Below, piece by piece: positions 35,432 through 44,273 of a DNA stretch of 64,000 nt. The notes beneath the pieces were generated by a model that was not told the DNA's origin, searched no databases, and worked only from the letters and a program-made list of their open reading frames with translations. A program made the position numbers and the translations under genes. This DNA comes from M3007 sp046329435 (GTDB lineage: Bacteria; Bacteroidota; Bacteroidia; Chitinophagales; Saprospiraceae), in the NCBI GenBank assembly GCA_046329435.1, contig JAXLUR010000004.1, positions 372,001-436,000 of the forward strand, in the 5' to 3' direction. Numbering within the stretch: position 1 is the first letter of the stretch; each line of letters begins with the position of its first letter.

Positions 35432-35531
35432 AATGTTCTACAGGGGGTAGGCCGAAGGTTTGGATAAAAGCATGTTGCCGGGCAATGATAGAGATTTTTT
35501 CAAATACCCAATTGTCTGCGCTGCCATGCGT

Positions 35532-37775
35532 TCAGAAAGAAAATCCGAGGTTGATATAGGTGAGGAACTGTTTGGACTGATCGGAATACTGCAGGCTGAA
35601 TTCGAGCGGGCCGAGGGCCGAGTTGTAGCCCAGGGTAAGGGCGTAGCCCGACCGGAACGAAGGGCGCTGGAAAAGGTTGTCGCTGTCGATGAAATCCTTG
35701 GCCAGTACATTGGCCCTTAACGTCAGAAAGAGGTTGGTGAACAGTTCGCGCCGCAGGCCCAGCTGAAAAGCGAGCAGGTCGGCCGCATGGTCGGCGCCTT
35801 CGGGCAGGCCGGCAAAAGTGACCTGGTTTCGGTGCAGGCGGTTGAGGCCGCCGATGTAAAAATTGTTGAGCAGGTTGTCGCGGTAATTGAAATTGACGCC
35901 CAGCTGCGTTTGGGTGAAGAACGTGAAGCGGTTGCGCCAGGGCGTAAAGGTTTCGAGGTTGAACCATAAGCGGGCGTAGTCGTTGAAACGGATGCCCAGC
36001 GAATCGAGGTTGCCGACCGGTTCGCCGTTGCTGAAGAACGTGACGGCCGGGTTTTGGCGGAACACATAGCCCAGTTCGGCATCCAGCCGAACGCCGCGAT
36101 GCGCGAAAACGGGCTGGTCGAGGGTGTTGTACTGCCAGTACAGCAACGCCGAATTGATGCGGTTGCGGCCGCGCAGGTCGAGCTGCGACTGGATGCTCGG
36201 GCGGTATTGCAGCGATTCGTAGCGATAACCCGCCCCTGTGCTGAAGCGCCGCCGCCGCGACACCTGGAATTTTAGTTCGCTGTCGAACCACGCTTGCCGG
36301 AACAGGCCGTCCTTGCGAAAGTCGAGGTAGGTCGTAAAGTTGTAGGATTCGAAGTACAGCGACCCGATCAGCGCGCGGTTGCGGTGGCGGCCCACAAACT
36401 GGAGGTGTTCTGCCCTTGCCCGGAAATTTTCACTGATGTTGACGGCGGCCAGCGAGCGCGAATTGGGCAGCAAAAAGTTGCGCGCGGTCAGGTTGGCGAT
36501 CAGGCTCGCACCGCTGAACGTGTTGTAGTGCATGCCGAGCTTGGCATAGGCCGCGGGGTTTTCCTCCACGTGAAAAACGATGGCCGCGCTGCCGTCGGGA
36601 AGGGGTTTGAGTTCGTATGTGATGCGGTTGTAATAACGCGTGCCGAAGACCTGCCGGATCATTTCGTTCAGTTGGTCCACCCGGTAATAGTGGCCGTCGC
36701 GGTAGTTCATCATCCGGGTGAAATAGTCGTAGCTGGTTTGTCTGAGCCCCAGCACCTCGCAGGACGTGATGAGCAGGGAATCCACTTTCGGCAGGCGGTT
36801 TTTTACAAAAGGCTGCGGGCCGTAAACGGCATCCAGCGAATCGGCCAGGTGTTTGAAAGCGGGGTACATTTTATTCCCCTCGCGAATGCCCAGGTCGATC
36901 AGTTCGTTGGCGCGGTTGAAACTGGCGGCGCTGTAATCGTCGATAGGGTGTTTGATGTAAATGTCACACAGCGCCACTTCTTTGGGTTCGTCGAGCGCCT
37001 CCTGAAAAAAGACGATCTGCATCAGAATTTGCGCCGCGTTGGTCAGTTTTTCCTGTGGCAGCAAGCCGCTCGACACGCTGCTGCCGATCACGTAGTCGGC
37101 GCCCATGACTTTGACGTCGGTCACCGGAAAGTTGCGCACCAGGCCGCCGTCGACGAGTTTGCAGCCGTCCACATCCACAGCGGTAAACACCGTCGGGATG
37201 GCCATGCTGGCTCGTATGGCGGAGGTCAGGTTGCCCTGACCGATCGCTACGGCCGCTCCCGATTCTACCTCGGTGCCTACGCACATGAAGGGGATGGACA
37301 GCTGGAAAAAATCATTGGTCCGATAGGCCGGCACGAGCAGGCTGTTGAGCAAAAGCCAGAGTTCCTGGCCTTCGAGCACCCCGCTCGGCAGCAAAAACCT
37401 GCCTTTCACGAGGGGCAGTTCGACGGCAAACCGCCCGTAGTCGCCCTTTTCTTCCATGGTCATGGCCCGCAGCGAAGTGCGGTTGGTAAGGAGCTGGGGC
37501 CAGTCGGTTCGCCGGGCGATCTGCTCGATGCTGTCGCCCGAATACCCGACGGCGTACAGCCCGCCGACCACGCTGCCCATACTGGTGCCGGTGATGAGGT
37601 CGATTTTCAGGCCTGCCGAGTCGATGGCTTTCAGAATGCCGATATGCGCCAGCCCTTTGGCGCCGCCGCCGCTGAGAGCGAGGCCGAGTTTGGGGCGCCC
37701 TGAAGGGATTGGCTGCTGCCCCGTGCAGCGTACTGCGCCATAGAGGAACAGCAAAAGAATGCCTGTAAATCGCAT
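35532..37775 (-). CDS. patatin-like phospholipase with BamA-type barrel
   Basis: A 747-residue outer-membrane protein. The signal peptide is followed by a patatin domain (about 28-320) with the oxyanion motif SGGGAKG (35-41), nucleophile Ser65 in GTSMG and catalytic Asp about 209 in VDGGLV. A POTRA-like segment (about 335-405) and a 16-strand-type Omp85 barrel (about 410-747, ending NLGFSF) complete it. This is the layout of PlpD/FplA type Vd autotransporters, which display or release a phospholipase A1. The C-terminal Phe fits outer-membrane insertion. It is divergent from the hypothetical gene at 37925. Confidence 0.92.
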   Translation of the reverse strand: MRFTGILLLFLYGAVRCTGQQPIPSGRPKLGLALSGGGAKGLAHIGILKAIDSAGLKIDLITGTSMGSVVGGLYAVGYSGDSIEQIARRTDWPQLLTNRTSLRAMTMEEKGDYGRFAVELPLVKGRFLLPSGVLEGQELWLLLNSLLVPAYRTNDFFQLSIPFMCVGTEVESGAAVAIGQGNLTSAIRASMAIPTVFTAVDVDGCKLVDGGLVRNFPVTDVKVMGADYVIGSSVSSGLLPQEKLTNAAQILMQIVFFQEALDEPKEVALCDIYIKHPIDDYSAASFNRANELIDLGIREGNKMYPAFKHLADSLDAVYGPQPFVKNRLPKVDSLLITSCEVLGLRQTSYDYFTRMMNYRDGHYYRVDQLNEMIRQVFGTRYYNRITYELKPLPDGSAAIVFHVEENPAAYAKLGMHYNTFSGASLIANLTARNFLLPNSRSLAAVNISENFRARAEHLQFVGRHRNRALIGSLYFESYNFTTYLDFRKDGLFRQAWFDSELKFQVSRRRRFSTGAGYRYESLQYRPSIQSQLDLRGRNRINSALLYWQYNTLDQPVFAHRGVRLDAELGYVFRQNPAVTFFSNGEPVGNLDSLGIRFNDYARLWFNLETFTPWRNRFTFFTQTQLGVNFNYRDNLLNNFYIGGLNRLHRNQVTFAGLPEGADHAADLLAFQLGLRRELFTNLFLTLRANVLAKDFIDSDNLFQRPSFRSGYALTLGYNSALGPLEFSLQYSDQSKQFLTYINLGFSF

Positions 37776-37924
37776 GAAAAATCAGGTTGTGCCTCACAAA
37801 GTTAATACGCGGCCGGCTCAATGAAAGCCGCTGTTCGACGCGGGCCGGCACTCGTTTGCTCAATCTTGCCCCTTGAATTAGTCAGAAAGTCTATTTTTCA
37901 TGCTCAAAACTTCCTTCTTCGTCT

Positions 37925-39463
37925 ATGAATGATTTCAACCGTTTGCTTCTGGTGTTGTGGGCTTGTACGACGGCTGCAATGCTCCGCGCCCAATTGCCCG
38001 CCGAATTCGAATGGCTCGATGCCGCCAAAAGCCCCGAACGCCAATACACCCTCGCGCTGTTGCGGGTCGGCCCCGAAGGCTTTCATCTCTTGCGCTGGCA
38101 GGATGAAGTGCGGGATTACCAGGGCAAAACATCGCCGGCCTACCCTGTACTCACTTTGCTCGACCTCGGCGGGAAGGTGAAAAACAGCCAGCCGGCGCCG
38201 GGCATGGCGCCGGGGTCGGGTACGGTGTTTCACTGGGCAGTGCCGAACGACAGCGTCGTGCTGTTTGGCTACCATCGTTTTGATCAATATTACCATTTTG
38301 CCACCCGCATCTACGACCTGCGGAGCGGCCAGTGGGCCGGCGAGGAGAGCGTTCACTGGTTCAGTCCGCCCGACGACCAGGAGCCTTTTGCCCGCAGCTG
38401 GTTTGTGCGTTCGCCCGACGGCAACTACACCGCCCTGTACTGGTCGGACCGCAAATTGTTCAAATACATCCTGCTCGACCGCTCCCTGCACTTCGTGAGC
38501 AAAAACGAAGTCATCTGGCCGTCCGAACTCAATACGGTCGCCGATGTACCCAACGTGTTTTGCAGTAACCAGGGTGATATGTTGCTCTACGCACGCGCAA
38601 GTCCCGCGCCGGGCCGCCAGTCCATCCTGTTTCCTGTGCACCCCAACAATTACAGGAAAGACGGCACGAGCCTCGATTTGCCGCCCGGCGCGCTGATGGT
38701 GCTGAACAGCGACCCGCTGGTCAACATCATCCTGTTGTCCAAAAAGGGAGAAAACAAGTTTCACCTGTTCTACCCTAATCCGGGTAAAAAATTCGTCTCC
38801 TCGCTGCTGTTCAGCCAGCAGGGCGAAGGGCCGGTATTGTGCGCCGGGCTGGCTTCCGACACAGACTACGACCGTTCCGAATCCTTTTTTGTTTATCAAA
38901 TACAAACAGGCGCCGTGCAGGCAAGCATGTTGCAAAATGCAGCGCTTTCCGCCCCCGTGCGCAATGCCTTTCCCTCGGCCCGCAGCAACGGACCGGCACT
39001 CGAAAACCTTTGGCTGCGCCAGTGGCTTTGGGCTTCCGACGGCAAACCCTGGCTGCTTGCCGAATGCGAACGCGGGCAAGGCGAGATCGAGACCGGCGAA
39101 GCGGCCCTGTTGCGGCTCGACAGCACCTGGAAGGTCAACAGCGTGCGCCGGATCGACAAATCACAATCGGTAAAAACCTACCGAGGGCACCGCTATTCAG
39201 GCTCCGCTGCCTTTATTCCTTCGGGAAAAAGCTGGTGGGCGCTTTGGCACAAAGGCAGCTTCCCCAATGCGCGCCTGATGCTGACCGACTGCAAATCGGG
39301 CGGCGACCCCGAGGCCGGCGAGCTCATTGCAGGCCCCCGCCTGATCCTGGCTTTGCTGCCCCACACCCAGTATTTTTATCAGGGCAAATGGTACTTCGCA
39401 GGCGACAGCGCCGATGGCAGCCGCTTCGGCGTCGGTGTGCTGCAAAAGCTGGGGAAAAAGTAA
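37925..39463 (+). CDS. secreted hypothetical protein
   Basis: A 512-residue protein with an N-terminal signal peptide (LLLVLWACTTAAMLRAQ). The remainder has repeated Trp/Tyr-containing beta segments (SGQWAGEESVHWF, DGNYTALYWSDRKLF, SGKSWWALWHKGSF), consistent with a beta-propeller. No family, catalytic motif, lipobox or T9SS tail is visible. It is divergent from the patatin-like gene (149-bp gap) and 61 bp upstream of the aldehyde dehydrogenase, which has its own -7 element. Confidence 0.7.
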   Translation: MNDFNRLLLVLWACTTAAMLRAQLPAEFEWLDAAKSPERQYTLALLRVGPEGFHLLRWQDEVRDYQGKTSPAYPVLTLLDLGGKVKNSQPAPGMAPGSGTVFHWAVPNDSVVLFGYHRFDQYYHFATRIYDLRSGQWAGEESVHWFSPPDDQEPFARSWFVRSPDGNYTALYWSDRKLFKYILLDRSLHFVSKNEVIWPSELNTVADVPNVFCSNQGDMLLYARASPAPGRQSILFPVHPNNYRKDGTSLDLPPGALMVLNSDPLVNIILLSKKGENKFHLFYPNPGKKFVSSLLFSQQGEGPVLCAGLASDTDYDRSESFFVYQIQTGAVQASMLQNAALSAPVRNAFPSARSNGPALENLWLRQWLWASDGKPWLLAECERGQGEIETGEAALLRLDSTWKVNSVRRIDKSQSVKTYRGHRYSGSAAFIPSGKSWWALWHKGSFPNARLMLTDCKSGGDPEAGELIAGPRLILALLPHTQYFYQGKWYFAGDSADGSRFGVGVLQKLGKK

Positions 39464-39480
39464 AATCCGGCGCGTTCTGC

Positions 39481-39488
39481 CTACCTTT
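39481..39488 (+). promoter_or_regulatory. aldehyde dehydrogenase -7 element
   Basis: TACCTTTG followed by CGCC fits TAnnTTTG, 36 bp upstream of the start at 39525. The upstream half is within the previous gene's 3' end and has no clear -33. Confidence 0.5.
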
Positions 39489-39524
39489 GCGCCGCTTTTT
39501 GCACCACCCACCAATTAAACAGCC

Positions 39525-41057
39525 ATGCAAGTCAAGGATTTTTTAAAAAAACTCGGCCTTAAAACCAAAAACCCGGGAACCTGGACCGGCCAGGAATCGC
39601 TCACGGGCAGCGTCCGCAGCATTCAGAGCCACTCCCCGGTTGATGGCGAACTGATCGGCTCGGTCACCGTCACCACCCGCGAACAATATGAACAGGTCAT
39701 CGCCCGCGCTCAGGAAGCCTTCCTGACCTGGCGTGCCCTGCCGGCGCCCAAGCGCGGCGAAATCGTACGCCAGTACGGAGAAGTGCTCCGCCAGTATAAA
39801 GACCCCCTCGGCCGCCTCGTGAGCTACGAGATGGGCAAAAGTCTCCAGGAAGGCTGGGGCGAGGTGCAGGAAATGATCGACATCTGCGATTTCGCCGTCG
39901 GCCTCTCGCGCCAGCTCTACGGCCTGAGCATGCACTCCGAACGCCCCGGCCACCGCATGTACGAACAATGGCACCCGCTGGGTATCGTCGGCATCATTTC
40001 GGCGTTCAACTTCCCGGTTGCCGTTTGGTCCTGGAATGCCTGCATCGCCTGGGTTTGCGGCGACGTTTGTGTGTGGAAACCCTCCGAAAAAACACCGCTG
40101 TGCAGCATCGCCTGCCAGCATTTATTCCAGAAAGTGTTGAAAGCTAATGATTTGCCCGAAGGCATCAGCTGTATCATCAACGGCGATTACCGCGTGGGCG
40201 AATACATGACCAAAGATACCCGCGTGGCGCTCGTATCGGCTACCGGCAGCACGCGCATGGGCAAAGTCGTGGGCAAAGCCGTGGCCGAACGCCTCGGACG
40301 CTCCCTGCTCGAACTCGGCGGCAACAATGCCATCATCATCACGCCCTCGGCCGATCTCAAGATCGTGCTTACCGGGGCCGTATTTGGCGCCGTCGGCACG
40401 GCCGGCCAGCGTTGCACCACCACGCGCCGGCTGATCATCCACGACAGCCTGTACAACGATGTGAAAAAAGCGCTGGCCCAGGCTTACGGCCAGTTGCGCA
40501 TCGGCGACCCGCTCGACCCGAACAACCACGTCGGCCCGCTGATCGACAAAGGCGCGGTGGAAAACTACCTGCACGCCATCAGCGAGATCAAAAAAGCGGG
40601 CGGCAAGTTCGTGGTGGAAGGCGGCGTGCTCGAAGGGCCGGGCTACGAAAGCGGCTGCTACGTGAAGCCCTGTATTGCCGAAGCGCAAAACGATTGGGCC
40701 ATCGTACAGCACGAAACTTTTGCACCCATCCTGTACCTGCTGAAGTATAGCACCATCGAGGAAGCCATCGCTATCCAGAACGGCGTTCCGCAAGGCTTGT
40801 CCTCGGCCATCATGACCAACAACCTGCGCGAAGCCGAGCGTTTCCTGTCGGCAGCGGGTTCCGACTGCGGCATTGCCAACGTCAATATCGGCACCTCGGG
40901 CGCCGAGATCGGTGGCGCCTTCGGCGGAGAAAAAGAGACCGGCGGCGGCCGTGAATCGGGCTCGGATGCCTGGAAAGCGTACATGCGCCGGCAGACCAAT
41001 ACGATCAACTATTCGGAAACCGTACCGCTGGCCCAGGGCATCAAGTTCGACCTGTAA
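39525..41057 (+). CDS. antiquitin-type aldehyde dehydrogenase
   Basis: A 510-residue NAD-dependent aldehyde dehydrogenase of the ALDH7A1/antiquitin group, expected to oxidise alpha-aminoadipate semialdehyde in lysine catabolism. General base Glu263 is in LELGGNNA, nucleophile Cys297 in GQRCTTTRR, and the cofactor loop is VSATGSTRMGK. The group-specific C-terminal FGGEKETGGGRESGSDAWK is present. It is single-gene with its own -7 element, followed by a hairpin at 41119. No other lysine-degradation gene is in the window, so the substrate is inferred from family only. Confidence 0.9.
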   Translation: MQVKDFLKKLGLKTKNPGTWTGQESLTGSVRSIQSHSPVDGELIGSVTVTTREQYEQVIARAQEAFLTWRALPAPKRGEIVRQYGEVLRQYKDPLGRLVSYEMGKSLQEGWGEVQEMIDICDFAVGLSRQLYGLSMHSERPGHRMYEQWHPLGIVGIISAFNFPVAVWSWNACIAWVCGDVCVWKPSEKTPLCSIACQHLFQKVLKANDLPEGISCIINGDYRVGEYMTKDTRVALVSATGSTRMGKVVGKAVAERLGRSLLELGGNNAIIITPSADLKIVLTGAVFGAVGTAGQRCTTTRRLIIHDSLYNDVKKALAQAYGQLRIGDPLDPNNHVGPLIDKGAVENYLHAISEIKKAGGKFVVEGGVLEGPGYESGCYVKPCIAEAQNDWAIVQHETFAPILYLLKYSTIEEAIAIQNGVPQGLSSAIMTNNLREAERFLSAAGSDCGIANVNIGTSGAEIGGAFGGEKETGGGRESGSDAWKAYMRRQTNTINYSETVPLAQGIKFDL

Positions 41058-41118
41058 GAAGCGCAGCGCTCCGATCTGATACTACGCACCGAAGCCCCGT
41101 CCGGGCTATCATTCAAAA

Positions 41119-41152
41119 ACAAGTGCGCAGCGATCACCCGCTGCGCGCTTGT
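41119..41152. terminator. hairpin between convergent genes
   Basis: ACAAGTGCGCAGCG pairs with CGCTGCGCGCTTGT (one wobble) around ATCACC, between the aldehyde dehydrogenase and EAD11-TPR stops. The T-run is weak on either strand. Confidence 0.6.
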
Positions 41153-41195
41153 CATTTAACCGGTATTCACCAGAAAAACGCCCCGAATCAGCTGC

Positions 41196-42797
41196 TCACT
41201 GTTTGACCAGCGGCCTGACCACCGGCTTCCAATCCAGACCTTTCACATTGACGCCCGAGCGTTCGGCCTGGTCGATGGTCTTCTGGGCGCTCAGGGTATC
41301 GCCTTTCAACATGTGCGCTTCCACCACCTGCTGGATGGCCGTTACGTTTTTAGGGTCTTGCCGGATCACCTTGCTGGCATTGCGCAGGGCGCGGTCGGCG
41401 TCGCCGAGGCCAAGGCTGGCCTCGGCAGCTTCCAGACTGGCTTTTTTATTGCCGGGGCTTTGGCTGGCGATGCGCTCCATTTTATCGACCCGCTGTGCCA
41501 GGGCAGTACTGCTGTCGCGGATTTCCAGTTTTTTGCGATCGATCCAGGTGTTGTCCTTGAGTTTGTCCTGCTCCACGTTCTTGAGTTCGTGTTCGGCCTT
41601 GTCGGGTTGGCCGCTTTTGAGGAAGGCCTCGGTGCGCAGTTCGTGCAGGGCAGGTTTCTGCGCTGTGCTGCGAGCTGCCACCGCTTCCAGGTCGTTGGCT
41701 GCGCCGGCGAAATCGCCCATTTCGTAGCGCAGGGCGCCGCGTTTCAGCAGGGCGGTCTGGTGATCGGGATAGGCTTCGAGTATCTTGTCGAGTTCGGCGA
41801 TGGCTTTTCCGGGTTGCTTGAGGCGCAGGTAATAATCGGCCAGGGTTAGGCCCGTGCTGGTGTCAACTGACGGGAAGGCGCTGGCCACCAGCAAGGTGTC
41901 GTTGGCCGATTTGCTGGCCGCCGGGAACTCCAGTTTGAAATTGGCCGCGATGGGCGCCCGCAACTGGTTGGCCAGTACGAGGTAGAGCAACTGGGTGACC
42001 GACTTGACATCCTGCACCCAGCGACCTTCGTCGGTGACGGTCAGCAGGCGGCTGATCGTGGTGTCGCCCGAGTAGCGAACGCCGCCCGCATCGAGCAGTT
42101 TGTAGCGCACGTCGAGCGAGTAGGATTTGCCCGGCGACTGGTTGATCCGCCCCCAGACGATCATCTGGGCATTGCAGCCCCGGGCAAGGTCGGCGGCCTC
42201 GGCCGGGTTGGGGTAGTTGGTATCGATGTCGTAGCGTTCGTGAACGTCGGCGATGGCTTTCATGCCTGGGGTGGCGGCGATCAGGTCGTTGAGGCCGTCG
42301 CTGATCTCGAATTCAGGTTTGGCCGATTTGTCGGCGCCTGTATGTTTGAACGGCAGGATCATGACGCACATGCCCGGGTTGGGACCAAACTGCGGACAAC
42401 CGTCCTTGCCGGTAGTCGAATCCTTTTTTCTCAAAAAAACCTGCCAGACCAGCAAGGCCGCGGCCAGTGCGACGATTCCGCCGGCTACATAATACCGCCA
42501 GGCCTGTGATCGGGTCGGCGCGTCGGTGCCGGGCGCTATGCGCCCGATCTGCAAATCCTCCACTATTCTGAGCGCATTGGTGGTCAGTTGGTTGGTAATC
42601 AGGCGGGCATCGTCGGGCGCTATCGTTCCGCGGAGCATTTCCGATTTAAGCCGGTATAATTCAGCCTGGTTGACCCGCACCGTCTGGGCGAATTCGGCGA
42701 CAGACGCGCCTTTTTCTTCAAGAAGAACAATGAGTTGGGCCAAGGCCGACTCGAGTTCGCCCTGACTGAGGAGTTGTTTGATCGCTGACAGATCCAT
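41196..42797 (-). CDS. EAD11 - TM - TolB-like - TPR membrane protein
   Basis: A 533-residue protein. Residues 1-85 fit EAD11 (IKQLLSQGELESALAQL, VNQAELYRLKSEMLRGTI, TTNALRIVEDL). One transmembrane helix lies at about 104-124. The following part resembles TolB-N/CadC-type domains (CVMILPFKHTG, ISDGLNDLIAA, AQMIVWGRI) and is followed by TPR repeats to about residue 500 (GKAIAELDKILEAYP, GDADRALRNASKVI). The EAD would be cytosolic and the TolB/TPR part periplasmic. Two-EAD11-protein loci suggest homotypic pairing with the Nudix protein 6 kb away. Adenylate-cyclase-like output domains are absent. Confidence 0.8.
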   Translation of the reverse strand: MDLSAIKQLLSQGELESALAQLIVLLEEKGASVAEFAQTVRVNQAELYRLKSEMLRGTIAPDDARLITNQLTTNALRIVEDLQIGRIAPGTDAPTRSQAWRYYVAGGIVALAAALLVWQVFLRKKDSTTGKDGCPQFGPNPGMCVMILPFKHTGADKSAKPEFEISDGLNDLIAATPGMKAIADVHERYDIDTNYPNPAEAADLARGCNAQMIVWGRINQSPGKSYSLDVRYKLLDAGGVRYSGDTTISRLLTVTDEGRWVQDVKSVTQLLYLVLANQLRAPIAANFKLEFPAASKSANDTLLVASAFPSVDTSTGLTLADYYLRLKQPGKAIAELDKILEAYPDHQTALLKRGALRYEMGDFAGAANDLEAVAARSTAQKPALHELRTEAFLKSGQPDKAEHELKNVEQDKLKDNTWIDRKKLEIRDSSTALAQRVDKMERIASQSPGNKKASLEAAEASLGLGDADRALRNASKVIRQDPKNVTAIQQVVEAHMLKGDTLSAQKTIDQAERSGVNVKGLDWKPVVRPLVKQ

Positions 42798-42949
42798 ACG
42801 TGATTTCCTGCTCCGGGGCGCCTTCCGAAAGGCGGGACGGTCACCCCTTATTACCTACCCTTGCGGGTAAAACCTAAAAACGCGGGCAAGTTCAAAATAA
42901 TTTCTGAACGGACTGTTAGGAGCAATTTAAATGCCGAATACCGCGCTGT

Positions 42950-43624
42950 TCACAACAAAGGCTTCAACACCTGCCATACATTGTTGGCAACGATTTTTTG
43001 TCCCTCCACATTGGGGTGAATCCCGTCGGACAAATTCAGGTGCGGTTCGCCGCCGACGCCCTGGAGCAGGAAAGGGATGAGCGCGGCCTTGTTGTTGCGC
43101 GCCAGTTCGGGGTACATGTTGTGGAAATCCCGTGTGTATTTCGCGCCCAGGTTCGGCGGCGCTTCCATGCCTGCCACCACGATCTTGCAATCGGGATATT
43201 TGGCTTTCACCTGATCGACGATGGATTGCAGGTTTTTTTTCGACGCTTCGAGCGGCAGGCCGCGGAGGGCGTCGTTGCCGCCGAGTTCGAGCACAAACAC
43301 GTGAACTGGTTGCTGGAGCACCCAGTTGATGCGGTTGGCGCCGTCGGCGGTCGTTTCGCCGCTCAGGCCCGCGTTGATGCAGCGGTAGGGCAGTTGCAAA
43401 CTGTCGATTTTTTGTTGCACAAGCGCCGGAAAGCCCTGTTCGGGCGAGAGGTTGTAGGCTGCTGTGAGGCTGTTGCCGAAGAATACAATGGTTTTGTGCT
43501 CCATTTGGGCTTTGGCAGCGGTTTGATCGGGGGTAGTCGTCTGGCTGGCGGCCGATTTGGGAGCGTCCGACTGACAGGACGACACCCACAGGGCGAGGGC
43601 GAAAAGAAGGATGGCGTTTTTCAT
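42950..43624 (-). CDS. GDSL/SGNH-family lipoprotein esterase
   Basis: A 224-residue lipoprotein with lipobox VSSC (Cys17) and an SGNH hydrolase domain of the TesA/lysophospholipase L1 type. Block I is FFGNSLT with nucleophile Ser52, block II has Gly in NAGLSGETT, block III is GGND, and block V is DGIHPN with Asp200 and His203. It should be anchored in the envelope and hydrolyse acyl esters or thioesters. It is upstream of the EAD11-TPR gene on the same strand (152-bp gap); cotranscription is possible but not shown. Confidence 0.92.
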   Translation of the reverse strand: MKNAILLFALALWVSSCQSDAPKSAASQTTTPDQTAAKAQMEHKTIVFFGNSLTAAYNLSPEQGFPALVQQKIDSLQLPYRCINAGLSGETTADGANRINWVLQQPVHVFVLELGGNDALRGLPLEASKKNLQSIVDQVKAKYPDCKIVVAGMEAPPNLGAKYTRDFHNMYPELARNNKAALIPFLLQGVGGEPHLNLSDGIHPNVEGQKIVANNVWQVLKPLL

Positions 43625-44273
43625 ATCCGTAAAAATATGCCGTTGGCAAGATGCGTCAATGCCGGTTTGGGCGGGTGTTTAAAAATACACCTCCAGGAGC
43701 ACATTTCAATTTCAGTGCCGGGGCGTAAGCAAGCAAATTATTTGTCACGCGCTAAACACCGCTTTGTGGCCAAGGGTTGAGCGCAACAAGGCCGTAAGGG
43801 CTGATTGAGCAATATTCCCGCCCAAAGGAGCACACTGTTGCACAGGCTGGCAAGCTCGGCATTCATTTTAAAAACGCTCCTGTTACTCAAAAAATGCGGC
43901 TGCGCCGACCCACCACGCACCGGACGCTCGCGAGGTTCAAACAGGGCCGGACGCCGCCGACAGGTGCAAGATGGCCCCTCATCGAACACTCCGGCAATAG
44001 TCCCGACAGCGGTGCAGGGCCGCTTAACGAACTTTAACCCCAGGGGCCGCACGGCATTTTGACCTTAACAAATAAAAGCTTGATTTTCAACGGATTCTCT
44101 TTTGGTTAAAACCTCGCCTGCTGTTTCCTTAAAAAACTTTAACCGCTCCGGGGCAAACCGCGGCGGCCATTTTTTGCACATTTGCCTGCTGCTTGTTGCC
44201 TGCCCGGCGCCCGGCCCTTGTGCATTCAGGTATTCCCAACCGGCACATTGACCAAATCACGAATCATACCGCC
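43625..44273. other. 649-bp intergenic region
   Basis: No gene with protein-like character was found. The right half is AT-rich and contains AACTTTAACC twice (44030-44039 and 44135-44144), each followed by a similar GGGG/CGGC/ATTTT sequence, so a partial local duplication upstream of meaB is likely. It presumably holds divergent promoters for the esterase and meaB. Confidence 0.45.

Noticed and set aside
43738..44052. 104-codon minus-strand frame in the gap before meaB
   Set aside because: Arg/Pro/Cys-rich composition typical of non-coding high-GC sequence; no start signal or motif.
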